From assembly GCA_934432885.1 (NCBI GenBank), contig CAKRYY010000004.1, forward strand, positions 1 through 64,000: a stretch of 64,000 nucleotides of DNA. Direction: 5' to 3'. This DNA comes from an uncultured Lachnospiraceae bacterium (GTDB lineage: Bacteria; Bacillota; Clostridia; Lachnospirales; Lachnospiraceae). The notes beneath the pieces were generated by a model. It was not told the origin of the DNA and searched no databases. It saw only the letters and a list, made by a program, of their open reading frames with translations. Positions within the stretch are counted from its first letter, which is position 1; each line of letters opens with the position of its first letter. The position numbers were made by a program, and so were the translations under genes. This document shows positions 44,436-52,341 of this stretch, one piece after another.

Positions 44436-44488
44436 AAAAATCCTCCGAGTAGAATGTGGCAAGGAGCCCATTCTCTCGGAGGATTTTT
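44436..44488. terminator. Strong bidirectional terminator after cbiN
   Basis: AAAAATCCTCCGAG plus AGAATG (44436-44456) pairs with CATTCT and CTCGGAGGATTTTT (44469-44488), a stem of about 20 bp with runs of A and T on both sides. It serves cbiN and the converging phosphoribosyltransferase-like gene. Confidence 0.92.
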
Positions 44489-44560
44489 ATGTAATAGAAA
44501 ATAAATTATGTCGTTAAAACGACCCGCCCAAGGCGGAGAATCCTGTAAGCAGGATTCTAT
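44489..44560. repeat. TGTAATAG motif followed by three consecutive small hairpins
   Basis: ATGTAATAGAAAATAAATTA, then GTCGTT/AACGAC, CCGCC/GGCGG and GAATCCTG/CAGGATTC in succession. The opening motif is shared with copies at 6667 and 29477. Function unknown; could be a repeat element or a complex 3-prime end for the minus-strand gene. Confidence 0.4.
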
Positions 44561-44565
44561 TTAAT

Positions 44566-45207
44566 TTACCGAATCAAAGAGTAGCCATATCCGTTTGCAA
44601 TAGCATCCACTGGCTGACCTGCCTTGCAGAGCGGGCAGAGGTCGGGAGTGCTCATCTTATAATCTGCAATATCAGCCATTGTATACAGTGCGTGTACAGG
44701 AATATTGTGAACGCGGCTGACTGCACTGAAAATAGCAGAGATGCCGACGATGGAGCCACCGTAATAGAGGATGGAATCGATGGCGCGGGCCATTGTATTA
44801 CCGGTGGTAGCGGTCGGCAGAAGTAAAAGCACATGCTTATCTTTAATCATGGGCTGCAGATTTTCCCGGAAAATCATCTGTCCTGCGGTATTAAGCTCCG
44901 GCGAAGTAATGTAGATTGTTTTATGGGCATTCATGGAAAGGACGCCTGCCCGTGTAAGCTGTTCTGCCAGATAAGCGCCGATAACCTCGCAGCCTTCCAT
45001 ACAGACGATGGTATCAACGATTGTAGAAGCGACGTAAGCATCTGCCATTGCCTTTGCTGTCTGCTGTGCTTCATTCTGGCGCGCCTTGAGCATGGACATG
45101 TCAAGATAGTAGTTGATATGTGCGCTTGGTGTTACGAAATGACCTGGAATTGCGCGGAGAATGATGTCGGGGTGCTTTTTAGAAACCATTTTTTTAATTT
45201 CCTGCAT
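44566..45207 (-). CDS. Phosphoribosyltransferase-like protein with altered PRPP loop
   Basis: 213 residues of the type I PRTase fold, close in layout to orotate phosphoribosyltransferase (PyrE): an N-terminal hood (PGHFVTPSAHINYYLDM), a CMEGCEVIGAYLAEQL core, and the PRPP loop. That loop reads LLLLPTATTGNTM at 127-139, where active enzymes have two acidic residues before the TTG turn. A C-terminal CPLCK (CxxC) lies near residue 192. It is divergent from purC, so it may serve purine or pyrimidine salvage, or be a regulator that has lost catalysis. The substrate is unknown. Confidence 0.8.
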   Translation of the reverse strand: MQEIKKMVSKKHPDIILRAIPGHFVTPSAHINYYLDMSMLKARQNEAQQTAKAMADAYVASTIVDTIVCMEGCEVIGAYLAEQLTRAGVLSMNAHKTIYITSPELNTAGQMIFRENLQPMIKDKHVLLLLPTATTGNTMARAIDSILYYGGSIVGISAIFSAVSRVHNIPVHALYTMADIADYKMSTPDLCPLCKAGQPVDAIANGYGYSLIR

Positions 45208-45335
45208 AAAGAGCCCTCACTTTCTAAGATGTAATTTGTTCGGCAAAATGCCCTAATAACTAACTGTATTATAACATTTATTAGACAAAATTACTATGAG
45301 AAATTTTTCTCATATAGCTGCCGTCAATCTCCGTG

Positions 45336-45364
45336 TTGATTTCTGCGAAACGGTAGGGTATACT
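45336..45364 (+). promoter_or_regulatory. Promoter of the pur genes
   Basis: TTGATT (45336-45341), 17-base spacer, TATACT (45359-45364), 70 bases before purC. No purine riboswitch core is seen in the leader. Confidence 0.6.
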
Positions 45365-45434
45365 CTGATTTGTGGGAGTATCGTTCGCCCAGTGGGCGCA
45401 GAAAACAAAACAGAAAGGTGCAAGGTGAAGGCAA

Positions 45435-46139
45435 ATGAAGAAACTGGAACAGCTCTATGAAGGCAAGGCAAAAAAGGTATTTACGACTGATGATCCGGAT
45501 GTTTTGATTGTGGATTATAAGGATGATGCCACTGCATTTAACGGTGAGAAAAAGGGAACTATCGTAGGAAAAGGCGTGATAAATAACCGCATGACCAACC
45601 GTGTGTTCCAGTTATTAGAAGAAAAAGGCGTACCGACGCACTTTATTGAGGAGCTTAGCGACCGTGAAACTGCGGTTAAAAAAGTAGAGATTGTACCGCT
45701 TGAGGTAATCATCAGAAATGTGGCAGCAGGAAGCTTTTCCAAAAGGCTTGGCGTACCGGAGGGGACTCCCTTTCAGGAGCCGACTATTGAATTCAGCTAT
45801 AAAAATGATGAGCTTGGCGATCCGCTGATTAACTCTTATTTTGCCGTTGCACTGGGACTTGCAACCTGGGAAGAAATTGAAACCATTAAGAAATATGCCT
45901 TTCAGGTAAATGAGGTATTAAAGGAATATTTCCTGCAGGCAGACATTAAGCTGATTGATTTCAAGATTGAATTTGGACGGTATCATGGACAGATTATTTT
46001 AGCAGACGAGACTTCACCGGACACCTGCCGTCTGTGGGATGTACATACAAACGAAAAGCTGGATAAAGACAGATTCCGCAGAGATCTTGGAAATGTAGAG
46101 GAAGCGTATAACGAAGTATTCAAACGTCTGGGGTTATAG
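45435..46139 (+). CDS. purC: Phosphoribosylaminoimidazole-succinocarboxamide synthase (SAICAR synthetase)
   Basis: 234 residues. Joins aspartate to CAIR with ATP in purine synthesis. Signature blocks: [17 protein letters not shown] at the N-terminus (ATP loop), [17 protein letters not shown], and DFKIEFGR plus [14 protein letters not shown] near the C-terminus. AGAAAGG lies upstream of ATG. purF follows after five bases. Confidence 0.96.
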   Translation: MKKLEQLYEGKAKKVFTTDDPDVLIVDYKDDATAFNGEKKGTIVGKGVINNRMTNRVFQLLEEKGVPTHFIEELSDRETAVKKVEIVPLEVIIRNVAAGSFSKRLGVPEGTPFQEPTIEFSYKNDELGDPLINSYFAVALGLATWEEIETIKKYAFQVNEVLKEYFLQADIKLIDFKIEFGRYHGQIILADETSPDTCRLWDVHTNEKLDKDRFRRDLGNVEEAYNEVFKRLGL

Positions 46140-46144
46140 AGCGA

Positions 46145-47593
46145 ATGACAGAAAAAATAATGACATTCACGGAAGAAGCGGATAAGCTGCGGGAAGAATG
46201 CGGCGTATTCGGCATGTATGATTTTAGCGGCGGTGATGTGGCGTCAACCATATATTATGGCTTGTTTGCACTGCAGCACAGAGGACAGGAAAGCTGCGGC
46301 ATAGCAGTCAGCGATACAAACGGTCCCAAGGGCAAGGTGTTAAGCTATAAGGATATGGGACTTTTGAATGAAGCCTTTACGCCGGATATTCTCGAAAAGC
46401 TAAAGGGCGATATTGGCGTAGGACATGTACGGTATTCGACGGCGGGAAGCTCCAGCAGGGAAAATGCGCAGCCGCTTGTACTCAACTATGTAAAGGGTAC
46501 GCTGGGACTTGCGCACAACGGAAATCTGATTAACGCACCAGAGCTGCGCAGAGAGCTGGAATACACCGGTGCAATCTTTCAGACAACGATAGATTCTGAG
46601 GTCATTGCCTATCATATTGCGCGGGAACGTCTGAATTCCAAAACGGTAGAGGAAGCAGTAGGACGTGCCATGAAAAAGATAAAGGGTGCGTATTCCCTGA
46701 TTATCATGTCGCCGAGAAAGCTGATTGGGGCAAGAGACCCGTTTGGTTTCAGACCGCTCTGTATCGGAAAGAGGGACAATGCGTATATCCTTGCATCTGA
46801 GACCTGTGCCTTAGATACAGTAGGTGCGGAGTTTGTACGTGACGTGCTGCCGGGCGAGATAATAACGATTTCTCCGGAAAAGGGCATTGAGTCGGATACA
46901 AGCATGTGTATTCCTGAAAATGAACATGCACGCTGTGTATTTGAGTATATCTATTTTGCAAGACCGGACAGCTATGTGGATGGTTTCAGCGTATACAACT
47001 CCCGTATTCTGGCGGGAAAATATCTGGCAATGGATTCTCCGGTGGATGCGGACCTTGTCGTAGGCGTTCCGGAGTCTGGCAACTGTGCGGCAATGGGCTA
47101 TGCCATGCAGTCGGGGATTCCTTATGGACAGGCATTTGTAAAAAATACCTATGTGGGAAGAACCTTTATCAAGCCCAAGCAGAAGAGCCGTGAGAACAGC
47201 GTGCAGGTTAAGCTGAATGCACTGCGGGAAGTGGTAAAGGATAAAAGGATTGTCATGATTGATGATTCCATCGTCCGGGGAACGACCTCGGACAGAATCG
47301 TGCGTATGCTGCGTGATGCGGGCGCAAAAGAGGTTCACATGAGAGTCAGCTCTCCTCCGTTTTTGTGGCCCTGCTATTTCGGAACAGATGTACCTGCAAG
47401 GGAACAGCTCATTGCATATAACAGGACCGTAGAGGAAATCAGTGATTTAATCGGGACAGATTCACTGGCATATCTGCGTGTGGAACGGCTGAAGCAGATT
47501 GTTGGAGAGCGTGGTATCTGCGAGGGCTGCTTTACAGGAAACTATCCATTAACGCCTCCAGCTGAGGACATTCGGGGCGAATTTGAACAATAA
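46145..47593 (+). CDS. purF: Amidophosphoribosyltransferase (Fe-S type)
   Basis: 482 residues. First step of purine synthesis: PRPP plus glutamine to phosphoribosylamine. The N-terminal segment is a propeptide; Cys19 in REECGVFGMY is the glutaminase nucleophile after cleavage, as in B. subtilis. The PRPP loop is VMIDDSIVRGTTSDR. Cys residues for the 4Fe-4S cluster include those in ERGICEGCF near the C-terminus. Order purC-purF-purB is partial; the other pur genes are elsewhere. Confidence 0.96.
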   Translation: MTEKIMTFTEEADKLREECGVFGMYDFSGGDVASTIYYGLFALQHRGQESCGIAVSDTNGPKGKVLSYKDMGLLNEAFTPDILEKLKGDIGVGHVRYSTAGSSSRENAQPLVLNYVKGTLGLAHNGNLINAPELRRELEYTGAIFQTTIDSEVIAYHIARERLNSKTVEEAVGRAMKKIKGAYSLIIMSPRKLIGARDPFGFRPLCIGKRDNAYILASETCALDTVGAEFVRDVLPGEIITISPEKGIESDTSMCIPENEHARCVFEYIYFARPDSYVDGFSVYNSRILAGKYLAMDSPVDADLVVGVPESGNCAAMGYAMQSGIPYGQAFVKNTYVGRTFIKPKQKSRENSVQVKLNALREVVKDKRIVMIDDSIVRGTTSDRIVRMLRDAGAKEVHMRVSSPPFLWPCYFGTDVPAREQLIAYNRTVEEISDLIGTDSLAYLRVERLKQIVGERGICEGCFTGNYPLTPPAEDIRGEFEQ

Positions 47594-47602
47594 GGAGAGT
47601 CT

Positions 47603-49036
47603 ATGAGTACAGACAGATACAACAGTCCCCTTTCTGAGCGTTATGCCAGCAAGGAGATGCAGTATATATTTTCACCGGACATGAAATTCCGTACATGGCG
47701 CAGACTCTGGATTGCGCTCGCGGAAACAGAGAAGGAACTGGGGCTTGCGATTACGCAGGAGCAGATTGATGAGTTAAAGGCGCATGCGGACGACATCAAT
47801 TATGATGTGGCAAAGGCAAGGGAAAAAGAGGTGCGCCATGACGTTATGAGCCATGTCTATGCCTATGGCGTGCAGTGCCCTAAGGCAAAGGGCATTATCC
47901 ATCTGGGAGCAACCTCCTGTTATGTGGGCGATAATACGGATATTATCGTTATGACAAAGGCGCTTACCCTGATAAAGAAAAAGCTGGTAAATGTCATTGC
48001 AGAGCTTGACTCCTTTGCAGACCGCTATAAGGCTCTGCCAACGCTTGCGTTTACACATTTCCAGCCTGCACAGCCGACGACGGTAGGTAAGCGGGCGACG
48101 CTCTGGATGCAGGAATTTGCAATGGACTTGGAAGATTTGGAATATGTGCTGGGTGGTATGAAGCTGCTTGGTTCCAAAGGCACGACGGGTACGCAGGCTT
48201 CCTTTTTAGAGCTGTTTAACGGGGACCAGGAGACGATTGACAAAATCGACCCCATGATTGCAGAAAAGATGGGCTTTCAGGAATGTGTTCCGGTATCCGG
48301 ACAGACCTATTCCCGCAAGGTGGACACCAGAGTGGCAAATCTCCTTGCCGGCATTGCGGCAAGCGCACACAAGATGAGCAACGACATCCGCCTTTTACAG
48401 CATTTAAAAGAAGTAGAGGAGCCTTTTGAAAAGAGCCAGATCGGTTCTTCGGCAATGGCATATAAGAGAAATCCTATGAGAAGTGAGAGAATTGCTTCTC
48501 TGAGCAGGTATGTAATGATTGATGCCTTAAATCCGGCAATTACGTCTGCAACACAGTGGTTTGAACGTACGCTGGATGATTCTGCAAACAAGCGTCTTTC
48601 GATTCCGGAGGGCTTTCTGGCAACGGACGGTATCCTTGATTTGTGTCTGAATGTAGTGGACGGACTGGTGGTATATCCCAAGGTCATCGAAAAACACCTG
48701 CGCAGCGAGCTGCCGTTTATGGCAACGGAGAATATTATGATGGATGCGGTAAAGGCAGGCGGCGACAGACAGGAGCTGCATGAAAAAATCCGCACGCTTT
48801 CTATGGAGGCAGGCAGAAATGTAAAGGCAGAGGGCAGGGAAAATAACCTGCTGGAGCTTATTGCGGCTGACCCTGACTTCCCTATGACCTTAGAGGAATT
48901 GCAGGCTGCAATGGAACCTTCCCGGTATGTGGGACGTTCTAAGGAGCAGGTTGAGGCATATCTTTCAAAAGTAATAGAGCCGCTCCTTGCGAAGAATAAA
49001 GACCTGCTTGGCATAAAGGCGACGATTAACGTATAA
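47603..49036 (+). CDS. purB: Adenylosuccinate lyase
   Basis: 477 residues. Fumarase/aspartase fold with the signature SSAMAYKRNPMRSERI (mobile catalytic loop with Ser) and the general-acid region GATSCYVGDNTD. It splits SAICAR and adenylosuccinate, so it works directly after PurC in the same operon. AAGGAG upstream of ATG. A terminator follows at 49045. Confidence 0.96.
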   Translation: MSTDRYNSPLSERYASKEMQYIFSPDMKFRTWRRLWIALAETEKELGLAITQEQIDELKAHADDINYDVAKAREKEVRHDVMSHVYAYGVQCPKAKGIIHLGATSCYVGDNTDIIVMTKALTLIKKKLVNVIAELDSFADRYKALPTLAFTHFQPAQPTTVGKRATLWMQEFAMDLEDLEYVLGGMKLLGSKGTTGTQASFLELFNGDQETIDKIDPMIAEKMGFQECVPVSGQTYSRKVDTRVANLLAGIAASAHKMSNDIRLLQHLKEVEEPFEKSQIGSSAMAYKRNPMRSERIASLSRYVMIDALNPAITSATQWFERTLDDSANKRLSIPEGFLATDGILDLCLNVVDGLVVYPKVIEKHLRSELPFMATENIMMDAVKAGGDRQELHEKIRTLSMEAGRNVKAEGRENNLLELIAADPDFPMTLEELQAAMEPSRYVGRSKEQVEAYLSKVIEPLLAKNKDLLGIKATINV

Positions 49037-49044
49037 CTTTTAGG

Positions 49045-49078
49045 ATGCCGCTGCGGAGTTTTCCGGGGCGGCATTTTG
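49045..49078 (+). terminator. Terminator after purB
   Basis: ATGCCGC..CGGA pairs with TCCG..GCGGCAT around loop GTTT, then TTTTG. It separates the pur operon from the tetrapyrrole operon. Confidence 0.75.
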
Positions 49079-49142
49079 TATCATGGAAAATCCGAAGGCA
49101 GACCTTATCAGGGTTTGTATTTACAGGAAGGGCAGAAGGATT

Positions 49143-50654
49143 GTGACAGAGAAAAAAGCGATTGTGGCGGTCAGTTTTGGAACGACAGTAGATGAGGCGA
49201 GAGATGCGGCAATTACACCGATTGAACGGGAATGGGCAGAGGCATTTCCAGATTACATTGTGCGGAGCGCTTTTACAAGCAGCATTGTAAGACGAAGGCT
49301 TGCGGAAAGAGGCATTTTCATAGACAGCGTGGAAGAAGCGCTTTCGGCGCTTCTGGCGGAAGGCGTTCAAAAGGTATATTTACAGCCCACGCATCTGATT
49401 CCGGGGGAAGAGTATGACCTTTTGCGTGAAGCAGCGGAAAAGTGGCAAAAGAAGTTTGCACTTTTAAAGATTGGAGAGCCGCTCCTTGCAGATAGGAAGG
49501 ATATGGAGCGCGTGCTCTGCCGGATGAAAGAGCGTTTCCCGGTAAAAGAGGGTACGGTCTGTATCTTTATGGGACATGGCAGTGCGCATGCAGCAAACCG
49601 TGTGTATGAGCAGCTTGCAGGAATTTTATCACAGGAGGAGGGACAGTCCTACTTTATGGCGACGGTAGAGGGAAGCCCTTCCTTTTTGGATGCGCTTTTG
49701 GCAGTGGAAAAAAGAAGCGGCATTTCAAAGATTATACTCGTACCATTTATGCTTGTGGCAGGTGACCATGCAAGGAATGATATGTCCGGAGAGGATGCGG
49801 AAAGCTGGAAAAGCATCTGTGAGGCAAAGGGCTATGAGACAGAGTGCCATTTACAGGGCATGGGCGAGCATCCTGAAATCAGGGCACTCTATCAGGAAAA
49901 ATGCAGAAAATGCCTTAGGGGAAGCTTTTATGCCATCAGCGTTGGTCCTGGCATGGGCGGTGCATTGACGCTTGACGGTGCTGAAAGGATTAAGAACTGT
50001 CAGGTGCTTGCGATACCCCGGACGAAGGGAAGCCATTCGCTTGCGCTTTCGATTGTACAAAAGGCGAATGAACAGTTGAAAGAAATGTTCGGATGTGAAG
50101 ATTATCTTTTACTTTCCCAAAAGGAAATTTTATATCTGGATTTTCAGATGACGAAGGATATAGAGAAACGGGAACAGACTCATGCAGAGCATCTTCAGAA
50201 GCTGATGTCTTATCTGGAGCGGGGAATAGACGTTGGCATGGCTGTTTTGGGAGATGTGAGCATTTATGCAACCTCTGCCCCGCTTTTACAGGCGCTTAAG
50301 GAGAAAGGATATAAAACAGGCATGCTGCCTGGTGTTACAAGCTTCAGCGCTGCAGCGGCAGCCCTTGAGATCAGTCTTACAAAAACAGCAAAACCGCTGC
50401 ACATTATTCCGGCAGGATATGAAGGGCTCATGGAGGCTTTGCGGTTGCCAGGCAGCAAGGTGCTTATGAAAAGCGGAAAGAAGCTGCCGGAGATAAAGAA
50501 GCTGCTAAAAGAGCTTGCATTATATGATAGCACTCATCTTGTCAGGGATTGTGGTCTTGCAACGCAGGAGGTCTGTCAGAATCTGGATGAGGATACAGAC
50601 AGGGATTCTTACTTTACGACGCTGTTTGTACCGGGAGAAACAGAATGTATGTAA
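49143..50654 (+). CDS. cbiKL: Fused sirohydrochlorin cobaltochelatase (CbiK) and precorrin-2 C20-methyltransferase (CbiL)
   Basis: 503 residues from GTG 49143, with GAAGGA five bases upstream; an ATG at 49083 in frame is the alternative but falls next to the purB terminator. Residues 1-258 are CbiK: KKAIVAVSFGTTVDEARDAA, the first metal His in IFMGHGSAHAANRVYEQLA and the second in VPFMLVAGDHARNDMSGEDA. Residues 262-503 are a SAM-dependent CbiL: FYAISVGPGMGGALTLDGAE, AVLGDVSIYAT, LPGVTSFSAAAA. The fusion would insert Co2+ into sirohydrochlorin and methylate C20, the first steps of the anaerobic B12 route. The stop overlaps hemA. Confidence 0.93.
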   Translation: MTEKKAIVAVSFGTTVDEARDAAITPIEREWAEAFPDYIVRSAFTSSIVRRRLAERGIFIDSVEEALSALLAEGVQKVYLQPTHLIPGEEYDLLREAAEKWQKKFALLKIGEPLLADRKDMERVLCRMKERFPVKEGTVCIFMGHGSAHAANRVYEQLAGILSQEEGQSYFMATVEGSPSFLDALLAVEKRSGISKIILVPFMLVAGDHARNDMSGEDAESWKSICEAKGYETECHLQGMGEHPEIRALYQEKCRKCLRGSFYAISVGPGMGGALTLDGAERIKNCQVLAIPRTKGSHSLALSIVQKANEQLKEMFGCEDYLLLSQKEILYLDFQMTKDIEKREQTHAEHLQKLMSYLERGIDVGMAVLGDVSIYATSAPLLQALKEKGYKTGMLPGVTSFSAAAAALEISLTKTAKPLHIIPAGYEGLMEALRLPGSKVLMKSGKKLPEIKKLLKELALYDSTHLVRDCGLATQEVCQNLDEDTDRDSYFTTLFVPGETECM

Positions 50655-51835
50655 TCAGTATCAATTACAGGCGCGCACCGCTTTCGGTACGTGGGCAGCT
50701 TGCATTTTCCAAGGAAGAGCAGATAGAATTTCTGAAAATGTGCCGGGAGAGCCAGGAAATGGGGCAGAGCGTGCTCCTTAGCACCTGCAACAGGCTGGAG
50801 CTGTATACGCAGTTTGCAGAAGAAGAGATAAATCCTGAGGCGGTAAGGCAGGAGCATTTTATACAGATGGAAGAAGCACTAGCTATGGCGAAGGGCGTTT
50901 CAAGCGCTCTGTGCCGTAAATATGTAAGCTGCTATCATGGCGAAAAGGCACTGCGGCATCTGCACAGAGTCACAAGCGGGATTGATTCTATGGTGCTTGG
51001 CGAGGATGAGATTTTGCGTCAGGTAAAACGGGCATATCAGCTTGCAGTGGAGGAAAAATGTGCGCAGTATGCTCTGCATACCATTTTTCAAAGTGCGTTT
51101 ACCTGTGCCAAACGGATTAAGACAAAAACGGCGCTTTCCAAATCTTCCATTTCCATAGCGACGCTGGCGGCTGGATATATTATGGAGTTCCTAAAGGAAA
51201 GAGAACGAAATACTGCAAATGTCATGATTATCGGGATTACGGGAGAAATTGGCAGTATTCTGATGAAAAATTTAAAGGGTGAAGCGGGAATTTCTGTCAT
51301 CGGAACCAGCAGGCAGCATGGTATATGCGGCGGAACGCTTGGATTTTCGGATATTTCCATGATTGCCTATGAGAAGCGGTATGAAAAGATATATGACTGT
51401 GATGTTATCGTGAGTGCAACTGGAAGCCCTCATTATACGGTAACGAGGCAGGACTGGCGTGATAAAGGCAGAGTGCAGTCAGGACGGGAGACTCTATTTG
51501 TGGATTTGTCAGTACCGGCGGATATTGATTCGTCCCTAAAGGATGAGGTTGGCGTTACACTGTGCGAGCTGGATTATTTCAGGACGCTTGCGAAGGATAA
51601 CAATGCAAGAAAGCAGCAGGCAAAGCAGGAGGCAGAGCAGATGATAGAGGAGGAACTTTCGCAGCTTCAAAAGGAGCTGTTTTTCCACCGGATGCTGCCG
51701 GAACTTAAAGGGATTACTTCGGCGGTACAGCAGCTTGGCTTTGAAAAGCTTTTGTATCGTGTGCGTGATGGGGCTTCCTATCCGCAGCTTTGTGCATTTT
51801 TTGAGGCATTGGAGAAAGGACTGATGGAGGAATGA
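50645..51835 (+). CDS. hemA: Glutamyl-tRNA reductase
   Basis: 396 residues. Reduces Glu-tRNA to glutamate semialdehyde, the entry to tetrapyrroles. The nucleophilic Cys is in LLSTCNRLELYT; GEDEILRQVKRAY and SSISIATLAAGYI are the catalytic and NADPH-domain links; the C-terminal dimer helix is present. The start overlaps the end of cbiKL by 10 bases. hemL is not in the window. Confidence 0.95.
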   Translation: MYVISINYRRAPLSVRGQLAFSKEEQIEFLKMCRESQEMGQSVLLSTCNRLELYTQFAEEEINPEAVRQEHFIQMEEALAMAKGVSSALCRKYVSCYHGEKALRHLHRVTSGIDSMVLGEDEILRQVKRAYQLAVEEKCAQYALHTIFQSAFTCAKRIKTKTALSKSSISIATLAAGYIMEFLKERERNTANVMIIGITGEIGSILMKNLKGEAGISVIGTSRQHGICGGTLGFSDISMIAYEKRYEKIYDCDVIVSATGSPHYTVTRQDWRDKGRVQSGRETLFVDLSVPADIDSSLKDEVGVTLCELDYFRTLAKDNNARKQQAKQEAEQMIEEELSQLQKELFFHRMLPELKGITSAVQQLGFEKLLYRVRDGASYPQLCAFFEALEKGLMEE

Positions 51836-52341
51836 GCCATTTTCCGGCGTTTATTTCCATAGAAGGGAAGGAATGTCTTGTTGTTGGAGGGGGCAGGGTT
51901 GCATTTCGAAAATGCAAAGGACTGCTTGCTTTTGGTGCATCGGTCTGTGTGATAGCGCCCGAGCTTACAGAGGCTTTTGAATTGTTGAAAAGGGAACAGG
52001 ATGCAGGAGAGTCTGTAGGCTGGCTGCAATATAAAAAACGTAAGCTTTTGGAGGACGACCTTTTAGCAGGAAGGTGGGCGCTTGTTATTGCGGCGACAAA
52101 TGACAGAACGGTAAATGAAAGGGTGGCGGCGTTTTGTCATCAGAAAGGAATTTTAGTGAATGTAGCGGATAATAAGGAAGCATGTACCTTCTTTTTTCCG
52201 GCGTATTGTAAGCAGGAGGAGGTAGCAGTTGGAATTACAACCTCCGGCACTTCGCCGAAAATGGCTTCTTTTCTTCGGGAAAAGCTGCAGGAACGGCTTC
52301 CTGACTGGATAAAAGAGGCAAAGGAGTCTGTGGATGAGTAG
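51832..52341 (+). CDS. sirC: Precorrin-2 dehydrogenase (SirC/Met8-like)
   Basis: 169 residues. Rossmann fold with ECLVVGGGRVAFRKCKGLLAFG (NAD site) and the family Asp region LVNVADNKEACTFFFPA, then the start of a helical domain. It turns precorrin-2 into sirohydrochlorin, the substrate of CbiK. The length fits the short dehydrogenase-only form without the methylase domain, which lies in the next protein instead. The ATG overlaps the hemA stop. Confidence 0.92.
   Translation: MSHFPAFISIEGKECLVVGGGRVAFRKCKGLLAFGASVCVIAPELTEAFELLKREQDAGESVGWLQYKKRKLLEDDLLAGRWALVIAATNDRTVNERVAAFCHQKGILVNVADNKEACTFFFPAYCKQEEVAVGITTSGTSPKMASFLREKLQERLPDWIKEAKESVDE

Noticed and set aside
45208..45434. Purine riboswitch ahead of purC
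   Set aside because: No three-way-junction purine core was found; only a promoter and a short GCCCAGTGGGC stem.
48307..49074. Minus-strand open frame of 255 codons
   Set aside because: Antisense of purB, which has full family motifs.
49037..49142. A cobalamin riboswitch ahead of the cbiKL operon
   Set aside because: The gap is only about 100 bases, is largely the purB terminator, and has no B12 box.
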